Assembly: GCA_004335835.1 (NCBI GenBank)
Contig: RWJK01001074.1
Coordinates: 124,001-188,000, forward strand
DNA: 64,000 bases
Reading direction: 5' to 3'
DNA from: Scenedesmus sp. ARA3
Taxonomy: Eukaryota; Chlorophyta; Chlorophyceae; Sphaeropleales; Scenedesmaceae
The notes under the pieces: model-generated
The model's database searches: none
What the model was told of the DNA's origin: nothing
What the model saw: only the letters and a program-made list of their open reading frames with translations
Shown here: positions 10,981 through 21,718 of the stretch, piece by piece
How the letters are laid out: every line of letters begins with the position of its first letter
Position numbering within the stretch: position 1 is the stretch's first letter
Program-made: the position numbers and the translations under genes

Positions 10981-12240
10981 GCGTTCAGATGTCAGCGCCA
11001 GTGTGTCGAGGTTGTGCATGCCCTGTCGGTTGCATGGTGCTGGTGGCATGCTAGCCTGCGGTCTTCCGAGTTGTGGCAGAAAAAGAGTTGTGGCACGGCA
11101 CGCCTGTCACCAGGATTCGACGGTTGGCCAGTTACATGATTGTGCACAGTGATAACACATGCTAGACTGTCCATAACCCTTGAATACTGTCCATCTTTAC
11201 AAAAAGAGCGAGTTCTCCAATAGCAGGGGCGGTCCAGCATCACACGTGTTCATCTACACTGCATGACTCAGCACCGGCGTCATCACATTGGTGGTGTGAC
11301 ACGACTGGCGCAACCTTGACCGGTCACCCAAGACGGTCTTGTATCAATTGGCTCAAGAACAGCAATGAAGTTCCTGACACATACGCAAGCCGCAGGCCAA
11401 ACTTCGGCGACCAACATTATCAGTGACTCGCATGCTGACGTTGCTGTGCATGCAGAGCTCTGTTTTTGCACAGCCTGTGCAGGCTACTCGCAGTGCACTG
11501 AGAGCCTCTCATGTAACACAGCACAACGGGCCAAGTCAGTGTCAGTGAGCACAATGTTCCCGGATGTTGTTGGCAGGTATGCACAGAGTCCTCAGATACT
11601 GTGCATCCTGCCAGAATTATCCTGTGTGAGGCGGGCCTTGCCTGGCCAACAGGTGAGTGCTGAAGCTTTGCTGCGCCGATGATATGCTGCTGCCACACAG
11701 CTGCGAGTAAACGCCACCCTGTGTGGCAAGGCACAGCAGCAACATGCCGCAAAGCAGTCTACGTCGTTCAATTGGCTGCCCGCTAAACTTGCAAACATGA
11801 GGGTGTAGTTGCCGCTCCTTTGGAGAGCGGGGCCGATGGCGTTGATGCTATGGCTTGATGAGTAACATGATGATGATGATGGCTGCCCGCTAGCAGGCTA
11901 CCGCTGCAACTCCACACACCAAGGCAGTTCATAATCTTCCTGTCCACTTGAGCACTCAACTGGTCAGCTGACCCCAGCGCTGCCTGCCCATATGGGTTAT
12001 AGTATTTGATTGGTACAATGGGTTATGCATAACAGCAGTCGCCATGCATTGATCACCATACCAGAGGTTTTACATTATCTATCTCTGACAGCAGCAAACC
12101 GTGGACTGCATGGACCTATGCTTTGATGATCCATGATCCGACAACATTGACACTTTCGTCCTGCAAACGCACCCTAGGTGCTGCTAGCACCAACACTTCC
12201 TCTCAGGGCGCAGCCACGCTGCTCAACGCCCCTTCTGTAC
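10981..12240. other. Convergent intergenic region, no supported gene
   Basis: Lies between the 3' ends of the TIR-KAP gene (+) and the channel gene (-). It must hold both 3' UTRs. A short (GAT)n run occurs near 11868-11882. No family motif was found in the short open frames. Confidence 0.6.
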
Positions 12241-12247
12241 TACAAAG

Positions 12248-12660
12248 TAGTAGTCTGCTGCTGCTGCTGCTGCCGCACCATTCCTGCAACTGCCTTGATC
12301 ACCCTCTCGACGGCCTCCATGAAGCCTGCCCGCAATTGCCCACGTAAACTCAACCTCAGCTGCTGCTGCTGCCGCGCCAATTTCACAGACTCAGCTGCTC
12401 CACCGCCTTCATCTGGCCCTCGCTGCTGCTGGCTTTACACCCTGGACACCGGCCGAAGCCTACACCCTCAGCTGCTGCCGTTTCCTCAGCTCCTGCAGCA
12501 GCGTTCCATCGCCTTGATCTGGCCCTCCACTGCCGCCGGCCGGGGTCCAGATGCAGGTGGCCTAGTCCCTACAAGCCGTCACCTGTCTTAACCTCAGCTG
12601 CTGCTGCCACGCCGTTTCCGCAGCTCCTCCAGCAGCTGCTCCACGGCCTTGATCTGGCCC
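12248..12660 (-). repeat. Echoes of the channel C-terminus and stop codon
   Basis: The coding end (GQIKAVEQLLEELRKR... stop) at 12594-12660 is repeated with decay at about 12468-12535 and 12355-12415, offsets 126 and 112 bp. A fainter fourth copy reaches to about 12250. All extra copies are downstream of the stop on the gene strand. Confidence 0.8.
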
Positions 12661-15600
12661 TCCACTGCTGCCTTGCTGCTGTCTGCTGCCTTGTCCTCAT
12701 CAACAGTCTCAAACACGTGGCTGCAGCAGGCGAGGTTGCACAAGCATGTGTGCGTAAGTGAATGGTAAACACATTGTATGCACGCGTGTATGGCGGCCGC
12801 AGGAACAAATGCTTTACCACCATCACGTCACAGCTCTCCGGCAGTTCATGCTCATGTCCAAAGACCATGTATTAGCTGCCCCAGCTGCATCACAAGTAAG
12901 CTGTTATCTCAAAGCGCAACACAACAGGCGTCACCTGTGCACGCGCTTGTCTGACGCGTGGCTGGCCAGCTGGCGCGGCTGTGTCATACACTATACAAAG
13001 CCACCACCAAAAAACAGTGCTTTTGCAACCACACCTGTGCACGCGCTTGTCGGACACGGGGTCGTAGGTCAGCTGCCCCAGCCTCAGCCGCTGCACCCAG
13101 GCGCGCGGCAGGCGGCGCTCCGCCTTGATAACGTAGATGGCCCAGCGGTGCTTCCAGTAGCCTTCAGCAGCCTCCTGCGTGGTGCCCCAGGTCTTGATGA
13201 TCATGGCTGCAGAGCAGAATAACAACAGCGTGACAGAAAGTGAGAACTGTGTGGTAAGATGTTTCTAGGGTTCAGGGCTTCCAGTCGCCCTCCACGGCCT
13301 CATGCGTGGTGCCTTGCATGTTGACAGGCACACCTGCACAAATAGGTGCCGCAAAGAGACATACATGAGCGCAGCTGGTAGTAGTTGGTGCACAAATCAG
13401 GCCAATAGCAGCAGCACTGATGTACCCGCACCATCATCCCATCGCGCACCTATCAGCAGTTTTCATGAGCATCAGCACCACCGTGGCTATGTACAGCAGG
13501 TAGTAGATGGTGCACAGAACAGCAGTTCATCCGCAGCAGCCCTATCATACCAGACCCTCAACTTCGACACGCACCTATCAGCAGGTTCATGAGCAGCAGC
13601 ACCACTGTTGCCATGTAGAGCAGGTAGTAGATGGTGCACAGCACAGCAGTTCATCAGCAGCAACACTACCATACCACGTCTATTAATCGAGCGCACCTAT
13701 CAGCAGGTTCATCAGCAGCAGCACCACCGTGGCCATATACAGCAGGTAGTAGATGGTGCACAGCACGCTGGACAGCACGTAGTCGTTCTTGCAGGTCATG
13801 GCGTACTCGTAGTGTGACAGGCCGGCGCCCAGGTTGACCAGCGTGACCATGGTGTTGCCGATAGATGAGAAAGGATCCGGCTCTGTCTGGCTGCAGGCCA
13901 GTCGTGCAAATATGAGCAGGAACGGACAGGACAGCAAACACAGCTGTGAGCAGCGGGTGTGATTAGCGTGACCATGGCGTTGCTGATGCTGGGGTCCGGC
14001 TCCGTCTGGCTGCAAGACAGGCAAAGGTACGACACAAAACGCAACAGGCACAGCTGTCAGCAGAAGGTTGACCAGCGTGGGAAGTTTCACCATTCACTTG
14101 CGTTGAGACACAGCACCACAGCCACAAACGTCAGCGTGTGACCTGTGCGTAAAACAGTGTCACCATGGTGCTGCGGTGATGCCATGCTCTAGCACAGGCC
14201 CAGCTGTTGCTGACAGTGATGCAAAGCTGTTGGCAACACTGCAGACAAGCTCACCTCAGCTCAATCAGACCTTCCGTATTGCGCACAACACTGCCAGGCG
14301 CCACGCCCAGCACACCATTCTGCAGGCAGCACCGCGCAGACACACGCACTGCTGTTGATGTTGATGCTGGCAACACAAATGCATTTGGCTGCTCGATGCA
14401 ATGGAGAGCACACACAGAAGGGATTGTAGGACATCAATGACTCCCAAGGGATTCAGAACTGGCAATGTCCGATTGCAGGCCAGTTATATTCGCATTGTCA
14501 AAACCGCGACACAGGTCCTGCAGCCCGCATCAGCTGTCAACTTCACATTGTGAACTATTAATTCACAGCCATCTTCACACCCATCTTCCCACCCATCCTC
14601 CCACCCACCTGCATGGTGAAGAAGGCCAGTGTGAAGCCCAGGTTCCACAGCACGTACAGGCTCACAAACTTGACCACGTCCACAATGCAGCGCTCCAGCA
14701 GCACCGCGAGCTTGCCAGTAGACACCAGGCCCCTGCAGCAGCGCAGACAGGTACAGCTATTTAGTGTACGCTGTGTTCAAACAGCAAATGTATGCAGCGC
14801 TCCAGCAGCACCGCCAGCTTGCCCGTGGACACCAGGCCCCTGCAGCAGCACAGGTGAAGACAAACAATACGTCAGCCGTTGAGACACAGTGCAGGGCAGC
14901 GCTCCAGCAGCACCGCCAGCTTGCCAGTGGACACCAGGCCCCTGCAACAGTGCAAAATCAGGTGCAGCTGTGAGATTACGGGGGTTACTTGTGTGCCTGG
15001 TGCAAAAGAAATGGGAATGCTTGGTGAAGGACAAGCAGACCAACGTGTGTACAACAAGCTGCAATGCTGCCTTGCTGCATGCATCGCAATCTGTCCACAG
15101 CAGCATGAAGCACGCCGACACAACTGCACAAGGCACTGGACAGCCCTGGTCATGCAGCCCAAGAAGCAGAAAGAGCTCCAAGAGCCACCATGGCCCATGT
15201 GTGCTGCCCCCAACAGGCCAAATGAATTGCTGTCATTCATAGCATCATTCATTTGCAGCTGCAAAGCAGCAGGCCCCACCTGAAGAAGTAGATGACTGCC
15301 AGCCAGCCGCTGAGGCCCATCATGCTCACGATGACGTCATCAAACTCGCGCACCTGGCAGCAGCAGCAGCAGCAGCAAGTGTTGCAAGAAACTCAGGACA
15401 TGGTTTGAATTGGTTATGACAACAACCGGCAACTGACTCCATGCATAGCTGACGTGCAATTAGCCTGAAGTATGTCTGACAATCGCGTATGATCAATCAT
15501 TGCAAGTTGATGTGCTGCTGTACCACAATGCAACATGCTACCGCACAACTCTGCACCTGCATGCTCTTGGGCCCCGGCCCTCCTATCCAGCCGTAGCTGG

Positions 15601-18600
15601 AGACCCAGATGAGGAAGTGCATGCAGGTCAGCAGCAGGTGCAGGTGCCAGATGAAGAGCCAGGGGTCCTCCAGCATGCGCACAGCACCCTCATAGGTGGT
15701 CTCCAGCATCGCCCGCAGCCGCGACTTGTGCGGGTCTGCAGGAATCATACATGGCAGCAGCGGCGACAGCAAGAGTAGGGTGCACGTAGCAAGTCAGCCA
15801 GGTGCACAGCAGTGACTCATGAAGATTTGCGGCAAGAAACAATAGCAGCAGCTGGAGCAGCAGCAGCAGCCGTGGCAAGAGTTCAGCACATATTCCTAGG
15901 TGAAATGAACAGCCAGGGTTCCTCCGGCATGCGCACAGCGCCCTCGTAGGTGGTCTCAAGCATGGCACGCAGACGCGACTTGTGAGGGTCTGAAGCAGCA
16001 GCAGCAGCAGCAGCAAGAGTGCAAGCACACCTTGCAAGTCAGTCCTGTGCTCGCATGTACTGTTCACGGTTGTCGCATGCGTCAGTGCACACCCTGGTGA
16101 TGAGGAGAAACACACGCTGTGCAGCCACGACACGCAACCACACAGACAGCCACTGCACATGCCGCAAACCCACCCACAGCCCCATCTAGTATGTCGATGG
16201 CCGGGCCCCTTCTCCATGTCAAGCACCTTCACACTGCCAGTCTCAGTACTGGCAGTAGCCAGGCTGCCAGCCTCCCTGCCGCCACCACCACCTCCATCAG
16301 CCCCTTCATCCCTACTCGCCCCAGCCCCCACGCCCCATCCTGACAGCACAAGGGAGGAAGCCGGCCGTTCCTGACAGAAAGCAGATGCAACAATTTGCCT
16401 ACATTCCCGTCCACACGCTCACCTAGTATGTCAATCGCGGGCCCCTTCTCCATATCAAGCACCTTCACGCTGCCAGTCTCAGTGCTGGCAGTCGCCAGGC
16501 TGCCAGCCTCCCTGCCACCACCACCACCTGCACCCCCTGCCCCATCTGCCCCTCCATCCCCACTCCCCGCTGCTGCCAGCCCCCGCCCAGCAAACACTGA
16601 TGCAGCAGCCGGCCGCTCCTTTTTGCTGGCCGGTGTGCGTTTCAGCGCCAGCGCGGCCGGCAAATCGCCGCCGCCGCTGCGCGCACGCGTGCGCTGCCGC
16701 TCCAGCATCTGCACGGCCTGCAGCGGGTCGGCTGGCGTGCTGGAGGTGGCGAGGCTCTGCAGCATCTCGTCGCCTGCTGTTGCTGCGCGCGACATCTGCA
16801 GTTTGGCTGTGCTGCTGTTGCCGCCGTCTTCGCTCCCTAGAGCTCTGTCAGTCAGCCGCGCTGCTCTGGTGCCTGATGTGCCAATGCCTTGGAAGGATTT
16901 GGCTCGCGGGATGGCGCTGCTTCTGAATGATGGGCTGCTGGGAGCTGCACCAGACAGCCGAGCACCACCTGCTGCTGCACTGCTGCTGTCCATGGCAGCA
17001 GCTGCCTCATTTGCAAACACCGGTGCCACAGAAGAGCTCAGTAGTGGAGACATCTGGCGCGCGCTGCTGCGGCCCCCTGCCGCTGCTGCTGCCTCAGCCG
17101 CCAAGCCGCCACCTGCTGCTGCCGGGCTGCCGCTGCTGCTGCCGTCCGCGCCCTGCATGACGCTGGCCTGCAGCGGCAGCGCCGGAAAAGGAATGCCACC
17201 CTGCTGCTGCTGCTGCTGTAGGCCAGACAGCCTTGGCGAGCTAACCCTGCCACTAGCTGCCCTTGCCATTAGCAGCGCATTTGGCCCCTCAGAGAACGTG
17301 ACCGATCTGCTGCCAGCGCCGCTGCCGCTGTTGCTCGTCGGCAGCAGCGCAGTTGCCGCCTCGCCGCCAGCTGCTGCTGCTGCCGCTGCAGCTGCTGCAG
17401 CAGCTGTCGAGGCTGTCGAGAGCTGCACAGCATTGCTGAGGCCTGCTGAGAGGTGCGATTGAGACCGCATCCTGCTGGCCCCCAGCCCCACACTCACAGG
17501 ATCAAATCCTTCATCATCATCTTCCTGCCTGCTGCTGCTGGCACTCACTGCCAGCGGCTCACCTGGTCCCCGCTGCACGCGCAAATACGCAGCAGCCAGC
17601 GTACCCGGCGCCTGCTGCTGCTGCTGCTGCTGTCCTGCAAACACGCTCTCGTTATCACCCTCGCCCTCTGTTGCTTCTGCGATAGGCCCCGGGCCTGCCC
17701 TCAGTCCTGTGCTGATGCTAGCAAGCTCCGCTGCATCGCTTGCTGCAGCTGCTGCTGCACCCTCCGCAAGGTACACCATGCTGGCAGTGCCATAGCCGGT
17801 ATCCACAACCCCAACGCCCTCCGCACTCACGCCCTCGCCGATGACGTTGCCGGCCTTGGGCCGCAGATCAATCGGATCGTCGTGAGATTTGCGGTAGATC
17901 TGCTGGCTGCTGCGGGCAGGTGACATCGGCTGAGGCCCACTGCCTCTACTGGGGGAGCCAGGCACAGCAGCAGCAGCAGCCTTGGGGGTGCCCGGCGGGC
18001 CGGCTGCTGCTGCTGAGCTGCTGCTGACAGTGCCTGGAGTGCCTGGGCTGCCTGTTGCTGCTGCTGTCCTGCATGCACCTGCGCCGCGCGGCGGAGATGG
18101 CGGCTGTGGCGGCTGCTGCTGCTGCTGGGGCCCTTGAGCCACCTTGGGAGACCCTAGGGACCCTAGTGACAGCCGATGTGCTGTGCCAGCACCCTGCGGC
18201 CGCACTGCTGCTGCTGCTTGCTCAGAGGCGTTTCCTGCGTCCCGTGCGGGGCTGCTGCCGAAGACAGTACCTAATCAGCAGGAACAGAAGTGATATCAGC
18301 AGCAGCAGCAGCAGGAGCGATACAGTATGGTGTTGTACAACATACCACGCATGCGTTCAGTAGTGCTGTTGCCGCCGATGCGGCAAGGTATGGCTGTCAC
18401 AAGGAACCGTGCAAGCAGCTGCAGAGCAGAGCTGCGCTTGAATGAAAGGTGTCACACAGCGCAACACCACATGTGCATGCTCTACAAACACATGTCAGGC
18501 AAGAGCCACGATCAAACTGCTGCCGCAGCAGCTGCACAGCAGGGCTCACCTGGGTGGGAGACGCCCCTAGGGGCAGCAGCGGCAGCAGCTGCTGCTGCTG

Positions 18601-19134
18601 CTGCGCCTGCTGCAGCGCGCGGCGTGCCCAGGCCCCCCTCAGAGCGTTGCTGCCAGGTTCCAGATGAGCTGCAGATAGGAAAGTTACAAAGCGTATATCA
18701 GCAGCAGCATTTGCAGCCAGGTGAAAGAAAGAGGGCAGTGGTGATGAGGCAACAGGTCAGAAGCTTAGGACAAGTGCTGGCTGCGCACCTGCGTTCAGCT
18801 GGGCATCAGAACATTAGTACCTAAGCAGATCAATCCAAACTACCCAACTAAACAACAGCGTGGCACCTGAAAGCAGGCACGTGCTGCTGGTGCCAAGCAT
18901 ACCCTGGCAGTCACATCCTTGCCCCTGCTGCGTGCCGCTTGAGGTGGCTGATCACACGGGGCGTACAGCTTCAAATGACACAGCAAAACACATGCAAGCA
19001 TATGTCCTGCTGGCTGCATGCTCTCATGCGCTCACCCCTGCTGCGTGCCGCTGGAGGTTGCTGAAAAGCCCATGCGCGCCGACAGCCGGGCAAACAGGCC
19101 CTGCCTGTTGTCACGCGCGTCACGCATCTCGCCT

Positions 19135-19170
<36 letters not shown>

Positions 19171-20273
19171 CAACCACCGTGCTCATGCAAATTTGCAAAG
19201 CTGTTCAGCTCAGCTGATGAAAAGGTACGCAGCACACAGCACAGTACAGCATGGATCAGCCAGGAAGGTGACCAGGGGCGGGTCTTCCACTACGCGCTGC
19301 TGACACGATACGGAGCATGTCCAAGAAGGCTTCTCTACCGGCCGTCATCACAAACTTTCAAAAATATCTGGCGCCAGCAGCCGCACCTGGGATGGGGTAC
19401 AGGGGTGGGTCCACCTCCTTGTGCACCGTCATGGTCAGCCGCCTGTGGTAGCACTCGCGGCTCCAGTTGACATAGTCCAGCACCTCCACAGCCAGCAGCG
19501 CCAGCGCGAGGATGATGCCCAGGAACTCCTGGCTGGCGCGGCCAGGCCTGCGGCAAGTTCACGCAAAGTTCACATTCGGAGGAAAGTGAGATGTTTGCGG
19601 TGTAGCGTGAAGTTCACACTTGACATAGTACATAACCTCAACCGCCAGCAGCGCCAGCGCGAGGATGATGCCCAGGAACTCCTGGCTGGCGCGGCCAGGC
19701 CTGCAGCAAGTTCACAGCAAAGTTCATAGTGGGAGGAAAATGAGAAGTTGGTGCGCATGCGTGAAGTTCATCGCTGGCGTAGTCCAGCACCTCAACTGCC
19801 AGCAGCGTCAGCACAAGGCTAATGCCCAGGAACTCCTAGCTGGCTCGGCCAGGCCTACGGCAAGTTCGTAGCAAAGTTCACAATGGGAGGAAAGTGAGAT
19901 GTTTGCAGTGTAGCGTGAAGTTCACCGTTGACATGTTGGTCCAGGACCTCAACTGCAAACAGCACAAGCGCCATCATGGTGCCCAGGAACACCTGGCTAG
20001 GGGCACAGAGGTGCCGGCGATGCTCACAAGAAGAGGGCAAAAAGTTTGCTGTGCATGCGGGAGTTCACAGTTGCTGTGCATGCGGGAGTTCATGGTTGCT
20101 GTGCATGTGGGAGTTCACAGTTGAGGAGGGCAGCCACAGCTGCAGCTGCATGCAGAGGGCAGCCATAGCTCCCGCAATGCCAGTGCAGCAAAGCACCATC
20201 CCTGCACTGCATGTACGGCAGCGGTCATACCACCCATGCCACGCTGCCAGTTGCACCTGCTGCACCTACTGCC

Positions 20274-20363
<90 letters not shown>

Positions 20364-21683
20364 TCACCCGTTCCACATCCCCGGGCTGCTGTGCAGCCAG
20401 ATGAGGATGGTCTGGCTGACCTCCAGCAGCAGGTAGCCCAGGAAGTGCACCACAAACTGATGCGGCAGCAGCAGCAGCAGCAGCAGCAGCAGCGGCGGCA
20501 GGGGAGACATACCAACATGAGATACAGCAACATAGAATATGAAAGCATGAGATGCAGCAGCACAAGCCACACCGCCAAGAGACACAGCAGCACAGGGACA
20601 CAGCAGAACAGTAGCGCATAATAGTCGTCCAGTGGTCAACTCGAACCAAGCAGGCATGGTTGACGGCCGGCTAGAAGGCATGCGCAAGCGCTTGCCACAA
20701 TGGCCTGGTGCTTGCACTGCTGCAGCCGCAGGGAATGCTGCGTGTCTCCACAGCTGGCGCCCCACCTGTGTGCGCGCAAACTTCTCCCACTTGTGCTGCA
20801 GCAGCAGCGTCAGCAGCGGCTCCTGCAAGCGGGCAGCAGCAGCAGCACAGCAGCGCGTGAGCTGCAGTGCACACCTAAGCTCTACATTTGCACACATGTC
20901 ATAGTGCTGTTGATGCTGTTCATGATAAAAAATACCAGCAGCAAAGCACAGCAGCAACCCACCTGCAGCATATTTAGGTGCCGCTTGCACCGCTGGCTCG
21001 CGCGCATCCAGTCAAAGCGCCAGTCAAACTAGTCAACATCAGTCAAACAGTGGTCAAACACTGGTCAAACACCCAAACCCACCTGCAGCATGTCCAAGTG
21101 GCGCTTGCGCAGCACCGCCTCAAGTGCGTTAGGCACGTAGCCGCCATCCGGTCCTGCTGCCTCGTCCTCATCCTGCACCGTGTCGATCTCACGCAGCGCT
21201 AGGCTGTATGAGGTCACCTGAAAAACAAAGACCCGTGGCAGCAGGGCAGTGCGGTAAGCATAGCAGCGCAGCAACAGGGCAGCAACAGGGCAGCCTCGTC
21301 CTCATCCTGCACCGTGTCAATCTCACGCAGCGACAGGCTGTACGAAGCGACAGGCTGTACGAGGTCACCTGCGGGTACATGAGCAGCAGTGCAGCAGCAA
21401 CACAGGGCAGCATTCAGCAGGGAACTGTCGGCATGATTGTGTTGGTCTCACGCAGCAACAGGCTGTACGAGGTGACCTGCAGCATGAGGTAACAGCAGCA
21501 CAGTGACAGAAACGATTTGTTCAGACGTACCGTCGCTTGCAGCGTAACAATTAAGCTATGCGGTGAGCATCTCGCATGTGCCAATGCCGGCATACTGCAT
21601 GCAAAGCAACACGTCATAGTGCAACCGCACCAACAGCCGGAGCAGCAGCGTTGTAAGCGTCCTGCACAGCGTAAATGCCCCTG

Positions 21684-21718
<35 letters not shown>

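Noticed and set aside
16395..17462. A 355-codon + strand open frame opposite the channel gene
   Set aside because: It is the antisense of the 1848-bp insert exon, whose phases match on both sides; the antisense reads Pro/Ala/Ser-rich sequence from CAG/CTG complement and has no motifs.
20030..20130. Four direct repeats of gttcacagttgctgtgcatgcgggagttc considered as a CRISPR-like array
   Set aside because: Copies are adjacent without unique spacers, lie in an intron of a eukaryotic gene, and are an ordinary short tandem repeat.
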